A stretch of 64,000 nt of DNA from Scolanthus callimorphus (Eukaryota; Cnidaria; Anthozoa; Actiniaria; Edwardsiidae): NCBI GenBank assembly GCA_033964015.1, contig CM066919.1:17339646-17403645 (forward strand). The letters are read 5' to 3'. The notes under the pieces are model-generated. The model had not been told where the DNA came from and searched no databases. It saw only the letters and a list, made by a program, of their open reading frames with translations. A program made the position numbers and the translations under genes. Positions 12,258 through 24,659 of the stretch are shown here, piece by piece; positions within the stretch are counted from its first letter, which is position 1; the number at the start of each line of letters is the position of its first letter.

Positions 12258-13320
12258 TATTTAAAATTAAATAAAATTAATTAAATACACCCAGGGTTGT
12301 CCATTCAGGTAGCCACAAGGGCCATCTATCAATAGGAGCCCTGGGTATAAACTAAAAAAAATACACTGACATACATAACATTTTACAAAATATGATATAA
12401 AAATATATAAAAAGTATTAACGGCATATAAATATTAACAAGACACATCTAAGTTAAAATACAAATTCTATTTACAAATTGTAGCTGTTAAAAACAGTGCA
12501 GCCATGATAATAAAATGCGCGCTTTGCAGCTTCTGTCCGAACTAGCGGCAGGTGGAGGCAATTGCTCTGGCGAGTTGTTTACATCCCTGTTAAATTTAAA
12601 ATATCTATGAAAATATTGAGGACATTGTCAGTTGAGGCTCTAGTTCACTAATTTATCAATATTATGATTTCGCCTTGTTTTCAGAGTTTTCCATTTCAAA
12701 CATTCTATTGCGCTATAGCTGTCTGGTACTCGAGCAACAATGCGCGCCGCACGATTTTGGAGGCGTTCCAGAATTCCGTTATTCCCCTCCCCGCAGCAAG
12801 CCCAAACACCAGAACAGTACTCGATAATCGGCCTTATCATAGAGATGTATATAGCATTGGCACTATGGGAGGTTACATGACGGCGCACGCGGGCAAGCAT
12901 GCCAACTCGCTTACCAGCTTTAATTAACATATCAAGATAGTTCCCATTGAAATGTGTCGTTTTCTAAAATTACCTTATATGGAAGTTTCTACTTACCATA
13001 TTTGGAGTTACAGAAGTTTTCCTAGTTTATTTCGTACCCTAAATTGCCAAAAAATTCGACAAAACTTGCAGATTTTGGAGAGAAACGCTATTCGTGTTGG
13101 CCGCCATCTTTGCTTTGGTCCCCAGGAGCCCGGAATTAGCTACACAGGTAGCCCGCGTCACGCACGGGTAAGCATTGACAAAAACGACACATTTATCTTG
13201 ATATGCACAGATTTAATGTGTCCATTCCAACTGAGCCGGTCGTCAAAGACGACCCCTAGATATTTAAATTCTGTTTTTGCATATGTAGCTCCAAGAACAG
13301 ACACAGAAGGATAATAATAA
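12258..13320 (-). pseudogene. LINE (CR1/L2-like) 3' fragment, interrupted
   Basis: Read on the minus strand: about 13300-13180 gives TEFKYLGVVFDDRLSWNGHI; 12930-12640 gives VGMLARVRRHVTSHSANAIY, ISMIRPIIEYCSGVWACCGE and LERLQNRAARIV, the thumb region of a non-LTR reverse transcriptase. It continues with broken frames to a 3' end rich in TTTAATTAA near 12258. Between 12945 and 13175 the ORF is interrupted by unrelated sequence bordered by inverted copies of AAATGTGTCGTTTT. It is 5'-truncated and dead. Confidence 0.75.
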
Positions 13321-14220
13321 TAATAGGATGTTTAGAACGCCTGGAAAGAGTAGGTATAATTAGGATATTTTGCTCCACGAAAATGGCAGTGTGAAACGGA
13401 TTTGTAGAGTGCGAAAAAAATGCCTGCTCTGACAGACCACCGTGTAAATGGGATGAACCAATTCAATACAAACTACAAGACATTCAAGCTGAGCTGCTAT
13501 ATTTCACCTTTCAAAACAACAAAGATTTCAAGGTATTATTTGTTTCACAAATTTTGTTTGATGTCAGTCATTGCTTTGTTCAGTTTTGTTAGTTTTCGTT
13601 GCCGTGGAGGAATTTGGAATTTATTTACACTCGTGGGTTTTTCAAAAAGCTCAAATTGCACTCGCTTGCGTCTCGTGCAATTTAAAAAAAAAACACTCGT
13701 GCAAATAAATTTCAAATTAAACTCGAAGAAGTATGATTTCCTATACAAATTACACTTCACTCAGTTCAATTACCAGTACTTATCACGTGATATATTATAT
13801 CCATAAATATGCAAAATACAAAAAACTCCCTGACACAGTTTTTTTAATTATTTGTAAGTAGGCACGCCTTTTTAGTAATACCAGTACTCTCAGCCCAAAA
13901 TTATTTATTATGAATTGAATTTCTCTCTCTCTCCCAGGGCGCTTTTCGACGCTATTTTCGGCGCCGTTTTTCGCGCGGCCATTTATTGAACACCTCGCTC
14001 TCGGAGTAATTTTCGCTCTCGCCGATGAAGCTATTTCGGAAAACACAAAATCACCAGCAAGGCAGGCTACATGACTGCATAGCTTAACAAGTTACTTTAC
14101 AGTGGCAAGTGCGTGTATTCTTATGGACTGTTTCGTTCTACTCATATAGATCCGAAGCAATCATCACCTTTTAACCAAAATTCCAACGTAGAAATCAATA
14201 AGAGAAATAAAACGGGGACT
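13321..14220. other. Intergenic, no gene seen
   Basis: AT-rich with scattered open frames (for example 13420-13806 plus) that have low-complexity composition and no motif. A CT-rich patch lies at 13920-13937. No feature supported. Confidence 0.4.
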
Positions 14221-14227
14221 CAGATCA

Positions 14228-14422
14228 GTTTATTTGTTTATTTGTATTTTACAATCGGATGAGTACACTCGGTAAAAGTGATATTTTCTTTAATACAAAA
14301 TAAAGCATGTACAATATTCATTGCTAAGAACACTCACCATGTGCTATCGATCCATTTCGTGCGTGTGTGTCTGTGTCCGTGCGCACCTTCCGTCCAAATT
14401 TGTCTCTGGAGATTCGCTTAGC
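14228..14422 (-). other. Candidate terminal 3' exon of copy A, with poly(A) signals
   Basis: On the minus strand an acceptor TTTTTAG precedes GCTAAGCGAATCTCCAGAGA (start 14422). The segment is conserved at 24382 downwards in copy B. AATAAA signals on the minus strand follow (TTTATT on plus at about 14228 and 14235). Conservation in both copies plus a poly(A) signal suggests a spliced 3'-UTR exon; it may instead be duplicated flank only. Confidence 0.35.
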
Positions 14423-15335
14423 CTAAAAAGAGAAGTATTATTACATTGTATATAACTGCATTTCTTATAACCATATCAAACCCTCGGTGTTTGGAAGCTA
14501 ATGCTCGCTCTCCCCCCAAAATAGTCGCTCATCGAGTCCTCAGCGCTTTAGTTTCTCTCTCTCTCCTGAAACGCAGACTTTCTTGGTCACTCCTTAATGA
14601 CACGAAATTAATAAGGAAACTTTGGAAGTTTCCGAAAGTTTTAAAATAGTTTATTGTAAACCTAAGCATTTAAAGAAAACTTATGGCAGTTTCGCGCAAC
14701 TTTAGGATAAAACTGATAGGTGGTCAAAGAGTCGAACTCAGGCACCTCCAGATTGGCATCTGACCATTGGACACGTTGCGTTCAATAATTAGATTATAAA
14801 ACGGTTCATCCTTCGAACTTCGAATTGTAAAGAACAAACAAAGTAAATTGTTAGCACTGGTGATATACTGGTGATATCCATTGTCTATGTGATGAAATAA
14901 AATTTACAGATGTGCGATCTGTCAGGTCTACATTCTTTTCTTATTGACTATTACGCGACTTTGGCAAAAGGTTTCTATAACTCCAGATAATAGAGGATTT
15001 CCGATGACTGTCGTGAGTAATTCGTCACTCCTATATGTTTTATTCAGAAATGGTGGACCTTCAGTGTCCCAAAAAGGACACGATCATTTTATTGTCATAT
15101 CAGAAGACGTGATACTTAGGGAAAAGAGATATTTTCATTTCTACCCAAGATGGGCCATGAGGTACGGCACAGCACAAGCTGCACGAAAAAGTACATAGCA
15201 GCTTAACGCAGGATTTGATCCCCGAACGCAGGGGTGAGTGGCGAAAGACATTCGGACACTTATGCGCCCCTAAATGTATCTATGGAGTTATTTATATACT
15301 TCCACTTTCAATTTCAGCTTTAGAACAATGCATAA

Positions 15336-18233
15336 TCACGACTGCCAGGAACCAAATTTTATATTGCGATTACCTTTGTGCTTGTTGTACGAAATCCACG
15401 CGCCACCGTTTTGGTCATAGCAGAGCAAGTCATCGACTTTGTCATTGTTTAAGTCGCCAGCAAACATTTGCTGTCTGTCAGACTGACTACACCAACCGGG
15501 CAGCTGACAGGTGCTGATGACATCACCGAATCCTGTGATCAAGCAATATCAAAATGTCAATGAAACATGCGCTACGTTTTAAAGATAGCAAAGAAGTAAA
15601 ATCAGGAAAGGTTAGCTAATTCATCTGTAGTCGTTTTCTATCGTCCACTCATTATTCATTGTGGGACATTGTATCCAATCGGATCCAGACGCACATGTTT
15701 GTGTTTTTTTTTTTACCCTTTCCCATGCAAAGTTACAGAACAGAATACATATACTTGCACCGTCGGAAACAACGCCAGGCCAGTGAAAATTAACAAATCC
15801 CATGATCAAGCAAAAAGCACTTTAAACGAAACGCTTGATTGGCGTAACAAAAGTGGTGAAATACATATACTTAAATCTCTGATATAAATCTCATATCTTT
15901 GTTTCTTTAGTCACTTCCATGAAGTAGGTATTGAGTACTTTATTGCCCAACGTTGATGAAAGGGACATGTATAACCAGCTCTTTGACTCCAAATTTCTTT
16001 TAAGAGAAACGAGATATTAATTATTGCCACAGTCTGGGGCCACATTGATGGTGTGAATGAGTTTACGATAACCCTGGTATTAACGGAAAAATATTCTTGT
16101 CGCTTCATCGTTTCCTTGATATAACAAAGTTCATAACTATATTTCATCGTTTCTTCTTACCGTCTAACTTTCCGGGGCGAATTCCTATGTAACCTTGAAG
16201 GTCACGGCACAAAAGGTCAGCTTTCCCATCACCGTTGAAGTCCCCAAGCACAACTGAATCTTTACCGGGACACCAAAGTTCAGCATCTTCCCAATCGGAC
16301 GACCCGGTAAACCGGCCATCTTGTGGTGCGAACGACAACAAGGTTTCGCCTTTGTCATTGTGACAGATCCAGTCTTCCCTGCTATCCCCATTCACGTCCG
16401 CAATATAGAACGTGGAGCCTGTGGAGCCGCACCAGGGGGATGATTTTATGTATCCTGGATGACGAAATGTTAAGGTAGTCTGTGCTATGGAAACATACTT
16501 GGTGCCACCCTCGGAACAAAACAGGTCTTTTTGTCCATCTCCATTAAAGTCTCCTAGCATAACCATTGAAGTTTGGTAAGCAGCGCACCATCCCATGTTA
16601 AGATTCAAGGAAGGACCTTCGAATTTTCCTTCAGCTGTCGCCAAGTAAATTTCTTTATCACCCCTATTCCTGTAGTTGTGGCATAAAATATCACTTCTTC
16701 CATCCCTGTTAATGTCGCCTACAAAGAGCTGAGCCGTAGCTCCGTAACACCAATTCGAATGGTGCCAATACTGGGGCCCGAATTTCCCATTGTGGTCAGC
16801 CAAGACAATCAGCCTGATACCATCGGTTAATCTGTGGAAAAGCATGTCTCGCATCCCATCACCATTAAAGTCACCCAAGAGTAGGATGTACCCCGGGCCT
16901 GGAATATGCCATCCAGTAGTAGAGCCTTTCCAGTCGGTGCAAGAGAAAAATTTGGAGCTACGAAGAAAACAAATTTTTACCTGCTTTAACGGCTCGCCCC
17001 ATGTAAGGTAATCCAGAATCCGGAATCCTACTTTTTGTTAGCTTTGGAATCCTGAATCCGTAGAATGGAATCCGGAATCCATATAGCAGGAATCCAGAAT
17101 CCAAACGCCTTGAGAATCCGGAATCCAATAATTTATTCAGATAAAGAATCCGGATTCTTTGAGAGTTATGGAATCCGGAATCCACTTATATGGAATCCGG
17201 AATCAACGGCTGGAATACGGAATACAAGATCTGCTTGGATTACCTTACATGGGGCGAAACGGCCGAATCACCTTAAACGTTTTGTGGAAAGTTTTCCTAC
17301 CTTTTGTTGACGGCCATTTCTTGCACACACATCCTTTTTGACCTTTTCGAATAGAAAAGCACTGTGCTTCCTCGGGATTACACTTTCTCGGATCTTCACA
17401 CTATAATGTGTTGCACAAAATAATTCTTAGTACTGAAAATGTTCTTCTTTGTTCAATTTATAAATGGTTATTTAAGTAAGTCGGTCTCGAGACATGGTAA
17501 AGCATTAATCTTAAATTATTAATAACGATAATTGTCATCGAAAACGGTCTACCCAAGATCACGCAACAACGGAACGCTAGCTAGAAGTCTGTTCCGTGAG
17601 GCGAAATGAAAAAACTGAGCCTAAATTGTGCACTAATTTCAATTTCAATCTGTAAACCAAATACCTTGCTAGCTTTGAATCTCCACCGCTTTCTGGCAGC
17701 AGTGATCACCGACTTAGAATTTTTTCCAGGAGTTCACATGTGATAAGAGGACCATCGGCGTACAGGGTAGGACCGAGGTTTACCGCACTGCAGTTTGGAT
17801 GCTGTTTGCAACTGGCCTCGCAGTGTTCTTCGCTCATGGCCATAAAGGGCGACTCTAAAGCTGTCGAGGTCCGGATCACATTATCGTTTATTTCCAAGTC
17901 AGGATTGAACCTCTGAGAAGCAGCGACACAAGAGGACCCTAAAACCAAAGTGTTTACAAAATGGGAGGTAAATCATACTTGAATAAGTCGAGAAAGTAAA
18001 AGGAATAAACAATTTTAGTCTGTTAATTATTACAAAACAAACACTAGGCAAACGATTTGTATATATTCCTTGTTCTGATTGACTACAGTGGAGCGAAGCA
18101 AAACAAGCATTTCTATTAAAAAAAACATGAACTGACCTTGGACAACATCAAACGTCCGGAAAATAAGGAGTGATGTGATAGTTAGTATTGGTAAAATACT
18201 TAATTGTATCAATCTACTGAGCCGAGGCGCCAT
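15336..18233 (-). pseudogene. PAN/apple + FG-GAP secreted protein, copy A (frameshifted)
   Basis: Exons on the minus strand, matched to intact copy B: 18233-18137 (signal peptide MAPRLSRLIQLSILPILTIT), 17938-17665 (PAN/apple: SEEHCEASCKQHPNCSAVNL), 17400-17301 (CEDPRKCNPEEAQC, GCVCKKW), 16957-16161 (FG-GAP repeats) and 15532-15336 (last repeat). Frame breaks: in exon 2 the run at about 17720-17725 is one base shorter than in copy B, giving LLEKILSR and a stop; exon 4 begins one base short (about 16945), so its 244-codon open frame is not joined in frame; the last exon loses five bases near 15358 and ends early with GSWQS. Calcium loops GDFNGDGMRD, GDINRDGRSD, GDFNGDGQKD, ADVNGDSRED and GDFNGDGKAD remain readable, so decay is recent or the indels are assembly errors. 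It would be an extracellular protein if expressed. Confidence 0.8.
16994..17257. mobile_element. 264-bp MITE with 6-bp TSD, rich in GGAATCC repeats
   Basis: TIRs TCGCCCCATGTAAGGTAATC and complement; the flanking direct repeat AACGGC lies at 16988-16993 and 17258-17263. The interior is a dense array of GGAATCC and its complement (about 15 copies). It sits in intron 3 of copy A and is absent from the same intron of copy B, so it was inserted after the duplication. Confidence 0.85.
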
Positions 18234-18389
18234 CTGACTGGTCTCTCTGCTTTGCCTGGGAGCTCCGTGGTTGATCTAGGTAGGCACGGATAAAACGAAT
18301 GTTGATATAAATAAACTAATGTCATAATATGAATTCCTTAAGAGGATTTCCCGGAGTGAGACAGCCCCCGAGACAGCATCGCAATTTGT

Positions 18390-18570
18390 ATACCGGCATG
18401 AAGAGTTCCAGACTCGCGGTGCTCGAACAGTGCATCATTAGTGTTGAACAAAGGTAAAAAGGGATTCCAAAGCCGTTTTAATTGCAAGGGGCTCACTTTT
18501 TTTTTGCTTTGTTCAACACTAATGATGCATTGTTCGCGCATCGCGAGTCTGGAACTCTTGATGCCTGTAT
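18390..18570. mobile_element. Foldback insertion upstream of copy A
   Basis: The arms ATACCGGCATGAAGAGTTCC and GGAACTCTTGATGCCTGTAT are imperfect reverse complements, with a further inner match around TCATTAGTGTTGAACAAAG. The matching position upstream of copy B (about 29300-29360) lacks it, so it postdates the duplication. Confidence 0.75.
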
Positions 18571-19935
18571 TGAAGACTCCAAACTTTTTAGAGTATATGT
18601 AGAACATTGACCTGGCCTGGAATAACATCAACATATTTACACTAGAAGCTGAGAACATTTTACAACACACTCTGGAGAACCCGCATTCGTGTTTCGTTGG
18701 AGTTGGAGTAATTCTTAACAACGAAGCTGTTGAAAAATGTTAAAAAATACTTATAAATACTTTCGAAAAAATATATTTTTAGTATTTATATTTAGATCTT
18801 TTACACAGAACTAGGAATAACATCTTGAAAGTATTTATCTTGAGAGATGTTACGAGTTAATGAGGACAAATTTACGCCATACGGAACCAACGCATCACGA
18901 CAGCTGTTTCAAAGGTCTCTGTTTTAAATATCTAGTGTCAGGGAACTTGCAAATTGTCTAGAATTTACTTAATGAGTATAGAGAAGGAAAGCAAAGAAGC
19001 TACTGTCTCTCAAATGGTTTAAGGAGACACAAGCTTATGCTGACTACGCCAAATTCCTAATCAGTATTCCTTGGTTTTTAGTGAAATGTGTGGCACATAT
19101 TTGTCGAGCTAACGTCATGGGAAATGCATTGCATCATGCTGACCGTCTATTATAACGTTGAGCTGAGAAACTTCGAGGATGGTTTGTCATAATTTGAGGG
19201 TTACCGATCAACGGTATTTGCTCCTTTTGGAAGGCAGCAATTGTATTAAGTGGATAGGCCTCGCTTTTCTGCTGTAAAGAAAACGTCTGCTTTATTAGGC
19301 ATTTAATACCACGTTCTTTAACGTGTTATGCAACCACTGTTCCGTATAACATCACTATTGAAATTTGTTACCACATTAGATATTACTAGGGGCAAACAAC
19401 ACATTAGCAGTTGTAATGTTTCACAGGAAGTTTAATTGGACAAGATAAATTTTGAAACTTGAATCTGAACTCTGTTTGGTGTCCTGTTGAAGTTTGTCGC
19501 CAAAAATGTTAATATTTATTATTTTTCCTGCTAGAACCTGAAATATAAATTCACCTGCACAAAAAAGGCGATATGACTAAAATATTTCAAACATGGCAAT
19601 GTTGGTGCAGCTTGGTAAAAAGATTTTTGGCAGAAGATGGATGTTGATGTAAAGACCGATGCAAGTGAAACATAATCTATCATTAAGCATGGCTAGATTC
19701 TAGAATGTCAAAATGTCGTGATACATTTCAGAATGCAAACGAAACAGTTAGTAGCCTGTGTAATTTGAGCGTACCTTTAACAAATGAACCTTATGAGACC
19801 GCTACTCCTTTCGATTATCACATGACTGTCGTGAAAACAACTGCAATTGAGCAATCACTAGCCAATCAGAATCAAGAGAAATCACAACTTGCTCCTAAAT
19901 GGCTTTTTTTACAGCCAAGTGCAAGCCGAACCAGT

Positions 19936-20638
19936 TAAGGTTACTGAGTACCTTCGCGCACGTGTTCGAAAAAAAAATCATACACGTCCTTAGTTTAACC
20001 AAAACATATCAACCTATATATCGTTGGAAAGCTTATAGAATGGACTAGCGAACTATGGCAAAAAGAAATAATTTTTTCATAATTAGAAATTTTTAAAGGT
20101 TTTACTAAAAATTCGGGTGTGAGATTTCCAAGAGCTAACGCTGTCGAACTGCTCGACCTCGACTCCCAAGTAACACATTGTTTCAACCCTTAAAGGTGTT
20201 TCTCAAAAACCGTGTCTGCGTTTTTTTAAATTTTGCTTTGTTCAAAAGTTATCGAACTTTTAAATTTGGAAGGTCAAATTTTGTAGAATTTTCACGCTCT
20301 AAAAATTTAAAAAATTCATAACTTTTGAAGTAAACAAAATTTAAAAAATCGCAGACACGGTTTTTGAGGAACACCTTTAAGGATTAAAACAATATGTTAC
20401 TTGGGAGTCATGGTCCAGCAGTTCGACAGCGTTAGCTCGTGAAAATAGCACACCAAAATATTTAATCAATGCTTTAAGAAAAATTACAGGTATCGATAAG
20501 TGATTTCTTTTTGCCATAGCCCGCTAGTCAATTCTATAAGCTTTCCAACGATATATAGGTTGTCATATTTTGATTAAACTAAGGACGTGTATGATTTTTT
20601 TTCCGAACAACGTGCGCGAAGGTTCTCAGTAACCTTAA
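19936..20638. mobile_element. TTAA-flanked foldback element (piggyBac-type MITE)
   Basis: Arms of about 300 bp begin TTAAGGTTACTGAGTACCTT and end with the complementary AAGGTTCTCAGTAACCTTAA. TTAA at both outer ends is the target typical of piggyBac elements (family knowledge). A related end, GAGGTTACTGAGAACCTTCG, occurs at about 57200. No open frame. Confidence 0.8.
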
Positions 20639-20984
20639 TAAGTAATTACACAATTGTATTTACTACAGAATTTGATTGGCTGAGAAAACGAGTAGCATCG
20701 ACCAGAGGTTAGTGTCAAAAGATTCGACAAGACTATTAAAATCTTCTGATATCTGACCTTCTGATATTGAACTTTCCCGGTGAAAACAAATTCGAAAATT
20801 CGGGGCAACCTCTCGAGCTACTGCTAATGTGAGGGCTGCCAATTGACACAGCTCTTAGCAAAATGTAAAATTCCGCCTCAACAAAACAACGGAGCCTAAG
20901 CAGAAACTCCGGACACTAAGTCTTAGTATAATGTAAGCGATAAGCCCTTCGTTCGCCGTCTACTTTTGCAAACAACTTTCCCTT

Positions 20985-23065
20985 ACAGACGGATATGGAA
21001 ATTTCAGTATTTGAAGTGTCGGTAAATGAAATAAAAAAAATTCTTGGACGCACTCGACACCTTCAAAACACAGGGCCCAGATGGCATTCCAGTGCGCCTT
21101 TTTAAAGAAATGTGGTGACCAAATAGCGCCAAGTTTGTGCGCACTTTTTAACTTCTCGTTGACAAAGGGCAAGATTCCTCGGGAATGGAAATCGGCCGAT
21201 ATAGCACCTATTCACAAAAAGGACTCAAGGGAATCCGCTCAAAATTATCGACCAACTTCACTTCTCCCAATTATTGCCAAAATCCACGTGAAGCATTTTA
21301 TAATTAGAACGCTTCAACACGGTTTCTTGAAAAATCGCTATGTGCAACTCAGTTGCTGACTGTGCTGCATTCTATTGGGGAGGCTTTGGATAAAAATATT
21401 CAATCAGAGTTGGATTACCAAGAGATTCCATATTTACTATGTACGCCCGAATCACAATAAAAAAAGTGTCTATTTTTAGAACTAGGATGCCCGAGAGAAT
21501 TCGTCATCCACAGGGTTCCCACTTTCTCGCCACGCGAACAGTTGTGAGATCCAGCCTAAAATTAAATCGCAGATCAATGGAAAAACCGTTAAAATCGCAA
21601 AGATAAGGTAGGATATTCTCTATTTTGTTGTGTATTGGGTATGCGAGCATTCGAGCCTGAGCATTCGAATACTTTCGCGCGCGAAACTCAAATCTAAAAA
21701 TAGACACTTTTCTGAATGTGATGTGGACAAATACAGTAGGGAAAGATCCTAACTTTTGTTAATCCACTGTTGATCAGATGCGTTCGACATAGTTGATCAT
21801 CTTTTTTACTAAGCTGAGAGCTTACGGTGTCTCCGGGCAGCTGTTATCTTGGCTCACTGATTATGTTCAGGGCATGGTTCAAGGAATCGTTATCGAGGGT
21901 GGAGCATCGGAGTGGGCACCTGTCACTTCAGGTGTGTCGCAAGGAAGTCTCCTCGGTCCTCTATTGTTCACGATTTTCATAAACGACCTCCCTGAGGAGG
22001 CCCTCGATAATGTTAGTGTGGCTTTGTACGCCGATGACACTAAGCTTTATAAGTCAGTAACGTCAACCGATGACTGCCTCTCCTTACAGTTCACTCTCAT
22101 GAACATGCAGAACTGGACAGATCGCAACGACATCAGCTTCAATGCATCTCAAATCGCTCAGTGTGACGCGGAAAAATCCCCCTTGGCTCATGAGTATAGT
22201 CTGGGCGCCTCGCGGTTAGAACAGGTGTACAAAGAAAAAGATATTGGAGTCACCATCACTAGCGCTATAACTTGGAACTCTCACATCCATACCATCTGTG
22301 CTAAAGCAAACACGCTCCTGGGCCTGCTGAAACGGACGTGCCCACTGTTGACAGATCGGACGATCAGACGCACACTTTACTTGTCCCTCGTAAAATCTCA
22401 ATGGGGCTATATAGCTCAAGTGTCACCGGATAAAGTCACCTTGAAAGGACAAGCGGGAGCGTGTTCAGCGGCGCAGCACTAGGTGGATTCTCCAAGTTAA
22501 GATAGGCGAGATGCCGTACAAGGACAGGCTGGTGGCTTTAAACTTCTTGCCACTTCTTGCACTAGACCCAGAACGCAAGGATCTCGTATTTTTCTAGAAA
22601 TGTTTATACAAAGAGGTAGATCTAGATTTAAATAATTTTGTAACCTTCGTATCGCACGGGCGAACAAGAGCCAGCAATCCTTTAATCTGAAAACACCATT
22701 ATGTAAAACAACCACTTACAAAGCACCTTATTTCAATCGAATTGTAAAATTATGAAACGCTGTTTGTAACGCTGTTGAATACTCCAGCCGCCTTTTCAAG
22801 CTCGGGTCCTTTTTCTATGTTAATGTTTAATAGGTTAGAGACACTTTGATCCGGATTGGCCATGCACATGGACACTGGTGCAAACCTGCTCTTGTCACAG
22901 GGTGTAATTTGTCCAATTAAGGGTATTTTCATTTATTTTCACCCTTTCTTAAGGCCAAGGGTGGCACCTAGCATGGGTCTTGTCTCCCGTTCGTGCCCAC
23001 CCGTTTGGGCAAACCTTGTATAACTTTTTTCTTTTTCTTAAGTATTTGTGATTTTTATTAGCTCA
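20985..23065 (+). pseudogene. LINE (CR1/L2-like) reverse transcriptase, degraded, with nested MITE
   Basis: Broken frames give fingers-domain blocks (GPDGIPVRLFKE when frames are switched; LFNFSLTKGKIPREWKSADI, APIHKKD, NYRPTSLLPI). From 21793 a 229-codon open frame carries GVSQGSLLGPLLFTIFINDL and the catalytic box LYADDTKLY, then thumb sequence ITWNSHIHTICAKANTLLGL. The tail (YKDRLVALNFLPLLALDPE) reaches about 23060. The RT is interrupted at 21452-21721 by a MITE. The element is frame-broken and apparently not autonomous. Confidence 0.85.
21452..21721. mobile_element. MITE nested in the LINE
   Basis: Inverted ends: AAAGTGTCTATTTTTAGA on the left and TCTAAAAATAGACACTTTTC on the right, with TCACA/TGTGA outside. 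LINE reverse-transcriptase coding resumes on the far side. No coding capacity. Confidence 0.7.
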
Positions 23066-23699
23066 ATAAAATTGTTAACAGCGGTTGAACGCAGGTTTAT
23101 AGAGGAGTTGCCTAGATAAATAAGAGAGCTAGTAGAGTTGGAGTCAGAACGACGTTACGTATCGAACGTGTAATCATTATTGCAAATACATTCAGAACTT
23201 CTGGGAATCTGTGTGTTGTTTGAATGTACCGGATCTAGCGGGTAACACTAATAATGGAAATATTTTCTAAGATTTGGCGTTCCCTTCGATAACCATGAAG
23301 ACACCGATTTCCTAACATGGCAGCATTTCATAATCGTTGTAAACTTCCTCGAATTTTGAGCTTCTTCTATGAAAACCCATCAAGAGATTCCTTATTCATT
23401 CGGAAACATGTTGTACATTATTGTTTGCCTTTACCTCCTCTCCCCCCCCCCCCCCTTCCTCACATCCACCCCTAATTTGGATCCCTGAGTTTCCTGCTAT
23501 TTGGCTGCTATCCTGCCATGAAAAAAAAACAGCAGGTACTTTAAATGCAGAGCAGTTCTTTAAACGAAATACTGGGACGTTGTAATGGAACGTTTGCGAT
23601 GAGGTTTTATTTGGATAAAAATATTTTGGCAGGATGCTGGTGCCATCAGGAATCCAGGCCATATACTGTACGGTCCTCTCAGGTATTTCGCGTGTTCCA
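23066..23699. other. Intergenic, no gene seen
   Basis: Short open frames only. A C12-type run lies at 23443-23454. Nothing else recognised. Confidence 0.4.
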
Positions 23700-24137
23700 T
23701 TCCCGGGGGGGGGGGTGGGGGTGGGGGTGGGGGGGGGGGTACTCCCTATATTGGACTATACGGGGATGCTCGGCCTGAAAGGGGTAGGGTTTTCAGGCTG
23801 GAGGTATAAGAAAGGGGTAGGGTTTTCAGGCTGGGTATAAAAAAGGGGTAGGGTTTTCAAACTGGTATGGGTATAAAAACAGTAGGAAAAATTGTAATTT
23901 TGGTATAAAAAGGGTCTGTATTTCACCGGTTTTTCAATCGGCAACGCGCGAGCAAAACCGTTTATTTTTTAACAGAGCATAAATCCGATTTTTCAGGCTT
24001 GGTATAAGAAAGGGGTACCTTTTTCGGCTTTGGTATAAGAAAGGGGTACCTTTTTTGCTCTGAAATTGGTATAAAGAAGGGTAAGGGGTCCAGAATCTGG
24101 GCCGAGCATCCCCGTATAAAAGTTTTGGGAGTATGAA
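23700..24137. mobile_element. G-run TIR element with internal GGGGTAGGGTTTTCA repeats
   Basis: Left end TACTCCCTATATTGGACTAT, then ACGGGGATGCTCGGCC. The right end holds GGCCGAGCATCCCCGTATA and GGGAGTA, the inverse. The interior repeats GGTATAAGAAAGGGGTA-type units in both orientations. It belongs to the same structural class as 30853-31167 and 46425-46835. The left side carries a long G/GT run. Confidence 0.65.
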
Positions 24138-24225
24138 TTTACATTTTAAAGTTATTCCACTCATTGACGCCGTTTTATGCGACTCTGGCTATCCCTGGCT
24201 ATTGATTGTCGTATGCCACCCAGTG

Positions 24226-24382
24226 TTTATTTTCAAATTTCCTAACACTAATGAGTAACTAAGCATGTAGAATATTCATTGATTAGAATCCGCACGGTGG
24301 GTTACCGATCCAATTTGGTGAGTGTAGATATATCTCTAATGTACACCTTCCGTCGAAATTGGTCTCTGGTGATTCTTTTAGC
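24226..24382 (-). other. Candidate 3'-UTR exon and poly(A) signal of copy B
   Basis: The minus-strand acceptor CTCGTTTCAG precedes GCTAAAAGAATCACCAGAGA at 24382; AATAAA on the minus strand lies at 24231-24226. A donor GTGAGT at 24842 (minus), just after the stop, could supply the splice. The segment is conserved in copy A. Confidence 0.4.
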
Positions 24383-24659
24383 CTGAAACGAGAAAGAAAT
24401 AATAACATTGTGTCACCGCGTTTCTTGTCAAACTTACAAGGTTTGGGAACCAGCCTGTTTGCTCCATCCCCGGCCCCCTTCTCCCTTTTCTTCGGCCACA
24501 CATTCGCTTGTCGTGCCCTGTAGGCTATATTTCCTAGTTTCTAAAACATCATCAGAAGTTTTGAGGTGACTTTGAAAGTTTGCAGAAGTATTACATTTTT
24601 AGGTAAACCTAACACATTTTAAGTTAACTGAGAAAGGAATCTGTCGAAGCGCTAAAAGT

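Larger units (their letters stand above)
14228..19150. repeat. Segmental duplication, unit A
   Basis: Gene A, its 3' flank (TGAGTGGC-A-AGACATTC near 15230) and its 5' flank (GATGTTACGAG, GGGAACTTGCAAATTGTCTA, GGAAAGCAAAGAAGCT near 18840-19010) all have counterparts in the same order and orientation at 24.2-30.2 kb. The ends were judged by eye. Confidence 0.8.

Noticed and set aside
13420..13806. 128-codon plus-strand frame
   Set aside because: AT-rich, Phe/Leu/Lys-heavy, no motif, no paralogue in the window.
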